From Urechidicola croceus (GTDB lineage: Bacteria; Bacteroidota; Bacteroidia; Flavobacteriales; Flavobacteriaceae), in the NCBI GenBank assembly GCA_905181865.1, contig CAJIZG010000003.1, forward strand, positions 62,001 through 126,000: 64,000 bases of DNA, in the 5' to 3' direction. Each line of letters begins with the position of its first letter. The first letter of the stretch is position 1. The notes under the pieces were generated by a model, which was given only the letters and a program-made list of their open reading frames with translations, was not told the DNA's origin and searched no databases. Positions 56,501 through 64,000 of the stretch are shown one piece after another. The translations under genes were made by a program, and so were the position numbers.

Positions 56501-57264
56501 AAACAGCATTAGTTACCGGTGGAAGTAGAGGAATTGGTCTTGGTATCGTTGAACAGTTATTGAAGAATGATTATCAAGTTGCTATTAACGGAGTTCGGGA
56601 TCAGAAGAATGTTCAACCATTAATTGACAGCCTAAATATAAATGGAGTAAGAGTCGTTTATTTCCAGGGTAACATTGGAAATAAATCTGATAGACAGCGT
56701 ATTGTTGAAGATATTCAGCAAAAATTAGGACCAATACACGTATTGGTAAACAATGCAGGGGTCGCTCCTAAGAAAAGAAAGGATATTCTTGAAATTGATG
56801 AAGATTCCTATGATTTTGTTATGGATATTAATTTAAAAGGTACTTTTTTCCTATCTCAGTTGGTCGCTAAATCCATGATTGAAAGTAAAATACATTATCC
56901 TAAAGATTCATTTTGTATTATAAACATTACTTCAATATCAGCATCTGTTGCCTCAATTTCGAGAGGTGAATACTGTATCTCTAAGGCAGGTGCATCCATG
57001 CTCACAAAGTTATTTGCTGTTAGAATGGCAGCGGTAGGAATTCCAGTATATGAAATTCAACCCGGTATTATTAGAACAGATATGACTGCCGCGGTTCAAG
57101 AAAAATACGAACAACTTATTAAAGATGGCCTTACCTTAGATAAGAGATTAGGAATCCCTCAGGATATCGGTAAAATAGTAAGCACTTTAGTTCATGGAGA
57201 ACTTCCATATGCAACGGGTCAAATTATCACAGCAGATGGAGGTTTGATGATTAGAAGGTTATAA
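56497..57264 (+). CDS. Short-chain dehydrogenase/reductase (FabG-like)
   Basis: A 255-residue NAD(P)-dependent classical SDR. The cofactor loop [10 protein letters not shown] is at ~7-16, NNAG at ~85-88, catalytic Ser ~148, Tyr159 and Lys163 in EYCISKAG, and a C-terminal [13 protein letters not shown] typical of the 3-oxoacyl-reductase-like branch. In this operon it probably reduces or oxidises a sugar-derived ketone produced after GH88 cleavage and OYE action, not a fatty acyl chain (inference from context). It is the last gene of the plus-strand operon; no strong terminator is seen after it. Confidence 0.88.
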   Translation: MKTALVTGGSRGIGLGIVEQLLKNDYQVAINGVRDQKNVQPLIDSLNINGVRVVYFQGNIGNKSDRQRIVEDIQQKLGPIHVLVNNAGVAPKKRKDILEIDEDSYDFVMDINLKGTFFLSQLVAKSMIESKIHYPKDSFCIINITSISASVASISRGEYCISKAGASMLTKLFAVRMAAVGIPVYEIQPGIIRTDMTAAVQEKYEQLIKDGLTLDKRLGIPQDIGKIVSTLVHGELPYATGQIITADGGLMIRRL

Positions 57265-57282
57265 AACCTAAAACATGGTCTG

Positions 57283-57870
57283 TTTAAAAGAAATTTTTCG
57301 TGATTCTTTTACCCTTCTTTTTTGATGTTTTAGGAGTAATTTATTGTTTTGCTGCTTTGGAGTAGTATAAAAGAAAAGTTGTTTGTTTTTCCCTGGATGA
57401 TCGGGATACTCCAAATCTAATCTGGATTCTTCGGATGTATGATTTATATTTTTCTTGGGGTTATAAATATTTTTTGGCTAGTTTTTACGGGCATAATCGC
57501 AACGATCCCACAGTTCAATTTGAACAATTATTTTACGTTTGGCAGTTTCTTTTAAAAAGAAATCAAAACGATTTTAGTAGGCTTTATTTAATTGTTCAAA
57601 ATCGTATTTTCCATTTTCAAGTTGAACAAAAGGATAAAGTTCAAAACCTTTATCCCGTCTGGCGCTCATGGTATTCCGAACATAGTTGGCGCCTAAAATC
57701 TAAATAAGGAATCCGTATTCTTTTTGGCCATTGAAAAAGTTGTCATTACTGCTGGCTCCAAGCAACATAATTGGTTTCCCTTGTATTGCCAAAACCAATA
57801 ATTTTTCTGCCATGGTTGGATTCTTTTTTTATCCGTTCTCTTTTGACCATAACAACCCGCAGTTTAAAAA
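57283..57870 (-). pseudogene. DUF4038/apiosidase-like glycoside hydrolase remnant
   Basis: The complement reads GKPIMLLGASSNDNFFN, a stop, [68 protein letters not shown] and YNPKKNINHTSEESRL, broken by stops and shifts about every 30-40 codons. The order (GxSS, YVRNTMS, PF..L..GKYDL.Q.N, KIIVQIELWDR, NPYNP) follows the TIM-barrel family around DUF4038 and apiosidase-like glycoside hydrolases. Only the first third remains; the 3' end stops at about 57283, next to the SDR gene. It is a fossil on the opposite strand to the operon. Plus-strand frames over this DNA are not genes. Confidence 0.65.
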
Positions 57871-57955
57871 AATAGCACTAACCATAGTATCAACAGTTTG
57901 ATTTCTGCTTTTTTTATTTTTATATAACGTAAGTAGCCAAGTTTATTTTTTTATT

Positions 57956-58819
57956 TCACATTTTAAGTTTTACTCTTTTATCATTTTTCGACTTTAACAA
58001 TATGTTTAAAATGAGTACTCCAATAATTAAAGAAATCCCAAGCAAACTCCAAAAAGTATAAATCTCTCCGAATATAAACACGCCAAATAAGAGACTAAAA
58101 ATAACCTCTAAATATTTCATCGGGGCAATCTGACTGGTAGGAGCCATTTGAAATGCTTTTGTCATATTTACTTGTCCGAAAAAACCAAAAACGCCTAAAC
58201 TTGCCAGTAAAACCCACTCTATTCCTACCGGGTTTCTCCAGTTAAAAATAGCTAACACTCCTCCAACAATTGTCGCTATAAACATAAAATAATTCACTAC
58301 AACAACTGGGTGCTCTTGTTTACCAATCTTACCAATAATTATATAAACCAAGCCGCTAAATACAGCCGCGATTAAAACTAAGATTAAACCAAATGAATGA
58401 ACTTGACTATCAACTCCTTTAATAACAAATACACCTAAAAAGGCAACAATAAAAAGCAACCATTGTATCAACTTTATTTTCTCTTTTAAAAAGAATACGG
58501 CAAAAATCCCTGCAAAAATTGGCGCCAAATATCTCAAAGAAACAGCCGTACCAATAGGTAAGTATTTTATGGACATAAAAAAGCAGGTCATAGAAGTTAC
58601 TCCTACTAATCCCCTCAAGACCAAGATTTTTTTATTATTTCCAAAAAAGGAAATCTTATAACTCCATAAAAACGTAGTTGTAATTATTAAAGAACTTACG
58701 GATCTAAAAAATACTATTTGATGCGTATTAATTTCAGATAAATACTTAACAATCAAATTCATACATGCAAATGAAAACGTACTTATAATCATGTATTTTA
58801 TGGCTTTTTTAAGTACCAT
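57956..58819 (-). CDS. DMT-family transporter (EamA)
   Basis: A 287-residue protein with ten predicted transmembrane helices in two EamA halves (residues ~5-135 and ~150-280). The opening half has NLIVKYLSEINTHQIVFFRS and the SLRYLAPIFAGIFAVFFLKEKI hallmark with PxF/A and KE; the second half repeats it as QIAPMKYLEVIFSLLFGVFIFGE. Such proteins export or import small metabolites such as amino acids or nucleotide sugars. It stands alone, with the pseudogene downstream and a terminator upstream belonging to the sulfatase operon. Confidence 0.92.
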   Translation of the reverse strand: MVLKKAIKYMIISTFSFACMNLIVKYLSEINTHQIVFFRSVSSLIITTTFLWSYKISFFGNNKKILVLRGLVGVTSMTCFFMSIKYLPIGTAVSLRYLAPIFAGIFAVFFLKEKIKLIQWLLFIVAFLGVFVIKGVDSQVHSFGLILVLIAAVFSGLVYIIIGKIGKQEHPVVVVNYFMFIATIVGGVLAIFNWRNPVGIEWVLLASLGVFGFFGQVNMTKAFQMAPTSQIAPMKYLEVIFSLLFGVFIFGEIYTFWSLLGISLIIGVLILNILLKSKNDKRVKLKM

Positions 58820-58999
58820 ATTTTGGCATAATACTATACGTCTTTGTAATCATATTTATTAAAATGAAGATGATTCAAATGTACTCAAATAAAAAATGGC
58901 ATATTCCATAAATATATTTGAAATTAAATTTATAACTGTGGTATTACTAAAACTCTATTAAAATTCGATTTATCACGTCTTGTTAATTTAATACCATTA

Positions 59000-59043
59000 A
59001 AAAAATCTCAATACTGTAATTTTTTACAGCATTGAGGTTTTTT
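59000..59043 (-). terminator. Terminator of the sulfatase operon
   Basis: On the minus strand a 13-base-pair hairpin (59024-59036 with 59007-59019, one mismatch) with a 4-base loop is followed by a run of seven T. It lies 20-odd bases past the sulfatase stop at 59062. Confidence 0.85.
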
Positions 59044-59061
59044 ATTTCATTTAGGGAATCT

Positions 59062-60498
59062 TTAATAATCTCCCCCCTTTTCACTCCGCTTACAAGATTC
59101 TACCCATTCTAGTAATTCACTTTTCATACGTACCGTCAATTTTTGATTTGAACTAGCGATGTTTTTTGTTTCGCTTTTATCCTGAATCAAATCATACAAC
59201 TCGTACGTTTTACCGGAATCAGTCGATATCAATTTGTATCGATCTGTAACCCATGCCATACGCTTATGAAATAAAAATCCGATAGCTTCTTTTCTCTTCC
59301 TTTTGCCGGAAATCAACACTTTTTTAAGACTTATTCCATCTATGGGTCTGTCTTTATCTGGATAGGTGATTTTTAAAAAATCATTAATCGTGGGTAAGTA
59401 ATCACTCGTTACTGCTGGAAAATCGATAATTTGATTTCCTTTAATTCCATTTGGCCAAATCACAAAAGCAGGCACTCTTACACCGCCTTCATACAGACTT
59501 CTTTTTCGCTCTCGAAACGGACCTGAAGATCCTGGTGTTCCAACTTCTGGACCGTTGTCACTACAAAACCAAAGCATTGTATTGTCTGCCTTACCGATAG
59601 ATTCTAAATAATCCCAAAGTCTTCCTACTTGTTGGTCCATCATGGTAATTGATGCGTATAACAACTGTTCTTGATAACTAAGATTACGATACTTATTTCT
59701 ATATTCCTCGCTTGCCACCAATGGTAAATGCGGTGTATGAAACCAAATTGTGGAGTAGAATGGCTTCCCCGCATCTGAAGCATTTTTAATAAATGGAATC
59801 ACTCGATCCATAATCACTCTAGAATCATCACCATCCAAATTCTCGTCCTCTCTGACTTCTTCTCCAATCCAATAATTTGTACCATACGATTTCATTCTCC
59901 TCGGATCACTTTTCCCTTCATAAGCAGCCCAACCATAACGTAAACTCTCGCCTCTTTCTTTGTCGAATTTTTCTGGAACAATCATCGGATCATAAGTAGG
60001 TACTTTTGATTCAGAAACAAAATACGTATCGTACCCATTGGCTGCAGGAATTGAATAATGTGAAGTATCTCCAGGCTTTCCTCTGTTTGCATCTTTAATT
60101 TTAGTAGTCAAAGTTCCTAAATGCCATTTTCCGAAATGACCTGTAGCATAGCCTTCATCTCTCAACAATTCTGGAATCGTAATTTCTTCTGGTTTCATAT
60201 GTCCAGAATTTGCAGTTGGAATTCCTATTCTGTTTGAATTTCTTCCAGTTAAGCAACTTGCTCTTGTTGGTGAACAAACAGAACCGGCAGCATAAAATCG
60301 CGTAAAAACAGTTCCGTTAGACGCTAATTTATCCAGATTTGGCGTCTGAATTTTTTCATTTCCATTAAATCCAACATCTCCCCAACCTAGGTCATCACAC
60401 ATAATGAGTATAACATTTGGTTTTGCATTGCTGTTTTTTTGTGCATTCATACTAAATGAACAAAGTATAGTTAATAGCGTAATCGCTGTTGTTTTCAT
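59062..60498 (-). CDS. Secreted type I sulfatase
   Basis: A 478-residue exported enzyme (signal peptide 1-19, ending FSMNAQ). The S1 sulfatase fold is clear: DD metal ligands at 35-36 (NVILIMCDDLGWGD), the formylglycine site CSPTR with Cys75, GRNSNRIG, YATGHFGKWHLG with Lys and His, TPHLPL, and the second metal pair DNGPEVG. Activation needs a formylglycine-generating enzyme coded elsewhere. A sulfated algal sugar is the probable substrate. It is the last gene of the edge operon after the ThuA and cytochrome proteins; a terminator follows. Confidence 0.95.
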   Translation of the reverse strand: MKTTAITLLTILCSFSMNAQKNSNAKPNVILIMCDDLGWGDVGFNGNEKIQTPNLDKLASNGTVFTRFYAAGSVCSPTRASCLTGRNSNRIGIPTANSGHMKPEEITIPELLRDEGYATGHFGKWHLGTLTTKIKDANRGKPGDTSHYSIPAANGYDTYFVSESKVPTYDPMIVPEKFDKERGESLRYGWAAYEGKSDPRRMKSYGTNYWIGEEVREDENLDGDDSRVIMDRVIPFIKNASDAGKPFYSTIWFHTPHLPLVASEEYRNKYRNLSYQEQLLYASITMMDQQVGRLWDYLESIGKADNTMLWFCSDNGPEVGTPGSSGPFRERKRSLYEGGVRVPAFVIWPNGIKGNQIIDFPAVTSDYLPTINDFLKITYPDKDRPIDGISLKKVLISGKRKRKEAIGFLFHKRMAWVTDRYKLISTDSGKTYELYDLIQDKSETKNIASSNQKLTVRMKSELLEWVESCKRSEKGGDY

Positions 60499-60547
60499 AA
60501 ATATATATTTTTTTAAATTTTCGTAAGGGTGTATAATTATTTTCTAC

Positions 60548-60805
60548 TTAGGAAACGTGCACGAAATTTGCTCCCCATGAAAGACCTTCTTTAGTATCTA
60601 TAAATTCAATAAAATTTACCGCCTGTGTTGATCGTTTATCAATTCTAGGTGTTTGGACAATTTGATTGTAATTTCTACTTAATTCAAAATATCTTTGATT
60701 ATCAATGAGAATTACAAGAACATTAGGTTTCTTCTCTTGGATTTCCACTTTCTTAGTACAAGAAAAGAAATATACCGTCGAAATTAACAATATCAAATAC
60801 CTCAT
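60548..60805 (-). pseudogene. Truncated second sulfatase (N-terminal fragment)
   Basis: An 85-codon frame beginning with a lipobox (FFSC, Cys16) and KPNVLVILIDNQRYFELS, then IVQTPRIDKRSTQAVNF, the standard opening of a lipid-anchored sulfatase (DDQGY altered to DNQRY, so one metal Asp is lost). After that it runs into an unrelated ~18 residues and stops before the expected CSPTR site. It is a deletion remnant within an otherwise intact operon, between the ThuA and sulfatase genes. Confidence 0.75.
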
Positions 60806-60815
60806 TTCAGTTTTA

Positions 60816-61733
60816 TTAGTTGGCGTCTGGTGCTTCTAACCCTTCCCAAAGAGTTACAGCTTTTGCATTTGGAAAGTCACTACTTATCGTTTGCGTTACA
60901 TCACCTGTAACTACCCATTCTGCACCTCGTAAAAGTGTGGTAATAAAACCAGCACATTTTACGCTGTTCAAACTGTTTTTACCTGTATGCCCAAGTACGG
61001 AGTGAAACACTCTTCCTTTTCCGTAATTGATAGTCATCAACATTGGTTCTTGTCGTCCTGAACCTCCGCTTTCCTTTTTTTGTGATGCTGTAGCTAATAC
61101 CGTCATATTATTTGCTGGCCCTCTTAAACTATGGTATAATTCGTCTTTTGAATGCATCCACACTGAGGGCAACCCTTTCATGATCGGGTGCTCAGAATTT
61201 CTAGTTCTTACTACAAAATCTTCTTGTTCTCCGTGAGAGCCACCTCTTCCTGGAGAATTGTCTCGTACAAATTCACCATTTTTCCAATATACATAAGGTC
61301 CATCCTTTTCAGTTCTATTACCCCATCCGCCAAGACCAATCATTTCATTAAATTCTTTCCACTTAGGAAACGAATTGTCTGAAGCATGAAAAACAACCAA
61401 TCCACCGCCTTTCTTCACAAACTTTACAAATTTATTTTGTGTTTTATCAGACCAATAATCTCCATTATAATCCAAACATACTAAATCGTACTTTTTAAAT
61501 TTCGGACTAAATTCAGACATGTCTTCTCCTTTTGAAGGCGAAACAATTACCGTTGCATTAAACAGATCGCTATTGTTAAAAGTTTTTGCTACAATTTTAG
61601 AACTTCCTTGCCAATAATGGTTATTTTGACCTGTTACGATAAGTACTTCATATTTTTGTGCTAATGAATTTATACTATTGAAGACTACCAGCAGTATTAG
61701 TAGCATTTTAAATTTTGATTTTACTATTTTCAT
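60816..61733 (-). CDS. Secreted ThuA-domain protein
   Basis: A 305-residue exported protein (signal peptide 1-25, ending INSLAQ). One ThuA domain: YEVLIVTGQNNHYWQGSSKI, YDLVCLDYNGDYWSDKTQ, KFVKKGGGLVVFHASDNSFP, EHPIMKGLPSVWMHSKDELYHSLRG and GKGRVFHSVLGHTGKNS. It is the second stand-alone ThuA protein of the window and closest in context to the cytochrome fusion (6 bases away), matching the pairing of a propeller dehydrogenase and ThuA seen as one fused protein at 25-28 kb. That linkage supports joint action on oxidised sugars. Confidence 0.9.
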   Translation of the reverse strand: MKIVKSKFKMLLILLVVFNSINSLAQKYEVLIVTGQNNHYWQGSSKIVAKTFNNSDLFNATVIVSPSKGEDMSEFSPKFKKYDLVCLDYNGDYWSDKTQNKFVKFVKKGGGLVVFHASDNSFPKWKEFNEMIGLGGWGNRTEKDGPYVYWKNGEFVRDNSPGRGGSHGEQEDFVVRTRNSEHPIMKGLPSVWMHSKDELYHSLRGPANNMTVLATASQKKESGGSGRQEPMLMTINYGKGRVFHSVLGHTGKNSLNSVKCAGFITTLLRGAEWVVTGDVTQTISSDFPNAKAVTLWEGLEAPDAN

Positions 61734-61739
61734 GTTTTA

Positions 61740-63971
61740 CTATTTAAAAAGTTCTTTGGTTGTGTAATATGACTTCTTATCTTCTGTTGTTTCTCTTATC
61801 TCTCTTACTTCTTTTGCTGATACTAAATCTTCATTATTCATAATTCTAATATAACTAAGAACATTTGACACCCAGTTATTATCATTGCTTTCCATTGGCA
61901 TCATAATTCCATAATCCGTTCCCTCAATTGGCCCAGTAAGTCCTTTCAAAAGAATTTTTATAAGTACTTCTTTATTTCCTTTCACTCTAGCTGATCTAAT
62001 TAATGGAGGCGCAATTAATGTGTTTTCTCCAGTAGGCACTCCCATTAAATCAGATCCATGACACGTAGTACATACTTGTTTGTAAATATCATACCCTTTT
62101 AGAGCTCTACTCTTATCTCCGTTTGATTTTGACTTAATTATCTTTTTAAACTTATTTAAGTCCGTATCATTTACTTTTAAACTTGCCGTTGCAGCGTAAC
62201 TTACAATTTCATGAGTTTCATGTTTTTTCTGAATAGATTTCAATAGTTCCATCGCCGCTTTACTAGAACTATGTCGAAGACTCAATGCCAATTGATTGAC
62301 TACATTTATATCCTTATCAATTTTAAAAGGCTCTAAAATCTCTAGGATTGTAGTATCTCTTTCCTTTAAAAAAGTTTCACATAACCGTATTGCTGTTATT
62401 CGAACTCTAGTATCTTCATCTTTTAATTTTTCTACTATTAATTTTCTATCCACCACTCCCAATCCTTCTAAAACCCATAAGGCATGAACTCGTTCTATAC
62501 CGTAATCCGTACTGTTTTTAAAAGTTCGAGTCCAAACTGATTCATTGGATTTAGCAATTTCTTTTAATAACGGAATTACCGATTTGTCATTTTTTAAAAT
62601 AATTAATTTTTGAGCGGTATCTCTATACCAGCCGTTCGCATGCCCCAAATAGGATAATAATTCTGTAGCTGATTTTTCCAATAAATTTGGTCTTCCATCG
62701 GGTTTAATGTCTTCATGTACAATCCGATAAATCCTTCCTCTTCCAAAGTTTTTATCTAAATTTTTCCGAACAATATGTGGCCGTATTTTACTTCCTTCAC
62801 GTGTCCAATTACTCTCTTGAATAATTCCTCTATACATATCTACTATATACAAACAACCGTCTGGACCTGTTTTCGCCTGTACTGGTCTAAAATTCAAATC
62901 TGTAGAAGCCATAAACTCTGCGTTCTCATAAGCATTATACAATACTTTCTTTCCGTTTTCGTTCTTCACTTTAGCTCTACGAATAAGTCTTCCTACAGGT
63001 TCTGGAATAAAAAGATCACCATACGTAGACGGAGGTAGTTTGTTCCCTCGATAAATTTCTTGCCCTGCTATTCCGGTAAATCTATTCAAAGTTCCATCCG
63101 GTTTTAATCTTCGTTCCACTCCACCCTGCACATCTGGAGTTCCAACTATAGGATAAGGAATTTCAAAGTCTTTTGCCAATCTTCCTTTAGGGTCGTAACT
63201 TCCATAATTTGGTGGGTTTTGATACCCATAGGCAGGATTCTCTCCACCCGCTGTAGAGTAGTATATGTGACCTAAATCATCATGGGTTAGTCCCCATTGT
63301 CCTCTCGTATAGCTTTCTAAAGTATCTACTTCCAATTTATTATCTGTAAATCGAAACCTCATAGGATTATAGGTAGTATACACCCAATTATCCAAATTCC
63401 AAATCAAACCGCTTTGTTGATGCTCTAAATTTCCACCACGTTTTTTTGGATGTGTGTATACCGGTATTTTTTCATCTGCAACTCCATCTCCATTCGTATC
63501 CCTATAACTTGTTAAATTATAAGAATATGTTTCATTTACAATTAATCGATCTTCCAATGCTAGAATCATTCTTGGCAAAAGCAAACTATCAATAAAAACA
63601 GAACTTTTATCCATTTTACCATCACCATTTATATCTTCTAATAACATGATACGACTTGTAGGTTCATCTATACCCTCTCCATCAACATTTTGCATATAGG
63701 TTTCCATTTGAGCCACATACATTTTACCATTTCCATCCCAATCAATAGCCACAGGTTCATTAATCATGGGCTCACTCGCAACTAGTTCTAGTTTAAAACC
63801 TTCAGGCAAGTACATTTTTTTCATACTTTCCTCTGGTGACAGAAAATCCGATGGAGCCTCTCTTACTATTTCTGGTTTCTCATATATCTTGTCAATATAT
63901 TCTTTTTTACTACATGCCGAAAACACCATAATTGTTAAAATTACAACACTTAATACATTGGTTTTTTTCAT
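61740..63971 (-). CDS. PVC-type propeller lipoprotein with HEAT repeats and C-terminal cytochrome c
   Basis: A 743-residue lipoprotein (Cys20, FSAC). Residues ~50-420 are the membrane-bound-dehydrogenase propeller (GFKLELVASEPMINEPVAIDW, DINGDGKMDKSSVF, RPVQAKTGPDGCLYIVDMYRG). HEAT repeats occupy ~425-600, and a cytochrome c has CTTCH at 634-638 with a Met cluster near 690-693. This is the compact version of the family. It leads an operon with ThuA, a broken sulfatase and an intact sulfatase. The likely job is oxidation of a desulfated or sulfated sugar outside the cytoplasm. Confidence 0.9.
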   Translation of the reverse strand: MKKTNVLSVVILTIMVFSACSKKEYIDKIYEKPEIVREAPSDFLSPEESMKKMYLPEGFKLELVASEPMINEPVAIDWDGNGKMYVAQMETYMQNVDGEGIDEPTSRIMLLEDINGDGKMDKSSVFIDSLLLPRMILALEDRLIVNETYSYNLTSYRDTNGDGVADEKIPVYTHPKKRGGNLEHQQSGLIWNLDNWVYTTYNPMRFRFTDNKLEVDTLESYTRGQWGLTHDDLGHIYYSTAGGENPAYGYQNPPNYGSYDPKGRLAKDFEIPYPIVGTPDVQGGVERRLKPDGTLNRFTGIAGQEIYRGNKLPPSTYGDLFIPEPVGRLIRRAKVKNENGKKVLYNAYENAEFMASTDLNFRPVQAKTGPDGCLYIVDMYRGIIQESNWTREGSKIRPHIVRKNLDKNFGRGRIYRIVHEDIKPDGRPNLLEKSATELLSYLGHANGWYRDTAQKLIILKNDKSVIPLLKEIAKSNESVWTRTFKNSTDYGIERVHALWVLEGLGVVDRKLIVEKLKDEDTRVRITAIRLCETFLKERDTTILEILEPFKIDKDINVVNQLALSLRHSSSKAAMELLKSIQKKHETHEIVSYAATASLKVNDTDLNKFKKIIKSKSNGDKSRALKGYDIYKQVCTTCHGSDLMGVPTGENTLIAPPLIRSARVKGNKEVLIKILLKGLTGPIEGTDYGIMMPMESNDNNWVSNVLSYIRIMNNEDLVSAKEVREIRETTEDKKSYYTTKELFK

Positions 63972-64000
63972 TTCTATTACTATCGTATTCTAATTGTTAA

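Noticed and set aside
57435-57707. A 90-codon plus-strand frame with aromatic residues
   Set aside because: It is antisense to the DUF4038-like fossil, whose protein-level match on the other strand explains the sequence.
1-64000. CRISPR arrays, tRNA genes, rRNA genes, integrase or prophage genes
   Set aside because: None was seen: no regularly spaced repeats, no tRNA-like cloverleaf with CCA-adjacent conserved loops, and no intact transposase or integrase.

Overview
The window looks like a chromosomal segment of a marine, polysaccharide-degrading member of the Flavobacteriia (Bacteroidetes). The evidence is low GC, short or absent Shine-Dalgarno sequences, many short-linker lipoprotein signals, CSPTR-type sulfatase, GH2/GH88 fragments or genes, SusCD-independent sugar-oxidation genes, and a KTSC/Dus/B12-radical-SAM housekeeping block of the kind seen in that group. 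Genus-level identity cannot be fixed from sequence reading alone. No tRNA, rRNA, CRISPR array or intact mobile element was seen.

Layout. 1-1.9 kb: a partial vWA protein, an SRPBCC protein and a glutathione peroxidase. 2.1-6.7 kb: an eroded zone with an IS982-type transposase remnant, DUF302 and nitrobindin-like remnants, a broken phosphotriesterase-family gene and a broken calcineurin-like phosphoesterase, around one intact 2,3-diketogulonate-reductase-like gene. 6.8-11.2 kb: an AroE-like dehydrogenase with an altered substrate pocket, ThuA, an SMP-30-like lipoprotein, a GNAT acetyltransferase and a GH2 beta-galactosidase cut off before its catalytic barrel. 11.8-19.2 kb: sulfite dehydrogenase pair (SorA/SorB type), a penicillin-binding-like serine hydrolase, carbonic anhydrase with a SulP transporter, and a VTT/DedA-like membrane protein. 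19.6-21.8 kb: a broken plus-strand propeller protein.

21.8-33.0 kb: a tight minus-strand operon that is the most interesting part. It encodes a TIM-barrel sugar isomerase, a broken FG-GAP protein, a Tm-1-like/UPF0261 protein, a PEP-hydrolase-family TIM barrel, a cupin, a ~1100-residue propeller-HEAT-azurin-ThuA fusion, a DUF1080 3-keto-glycoside hydrolase-like protein, a DUF6807 lipoprotein and a Gfo/Idh/MocA oxidoreductase. Together they suggest periplasmic oxidation and 3-keto-type breakdown of an unidentified sugar, with electrons leaving through a copper domain.

33.3-41 kb: a bestrophin pseudogene, an ABC exporter, dispersed flavobacterial repeats, a B12-binding radical SAM protein, a Dus, a J/KTSC protein and a NYN-OST-HTH nuclease-like protein. 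41-64 kb: a second carbohydrate region with an unrecognised 717-residue secreted protein, three more giant propeller/cytochrome c proteins with different domain orders, OmpA and lipocalin lipoproteins, a plus-strand operon for sodium symport, GH88, an OYE-type flavoenzyme and an SDR, a DMT transporter, and a sulfatase-ThuA-cytochrome operon at the right edge.

Two themes run through the window: (1) repeated PVC-type propeller dehydrogenase proteins that carry alternative redox modules (C-terminal cytochrome, N-terminal cytochrome, or azurin); (2) heavy gene decay, with about eleven broken genes or remnants, nearly all in carbohydrate or phosphate-ester functions.
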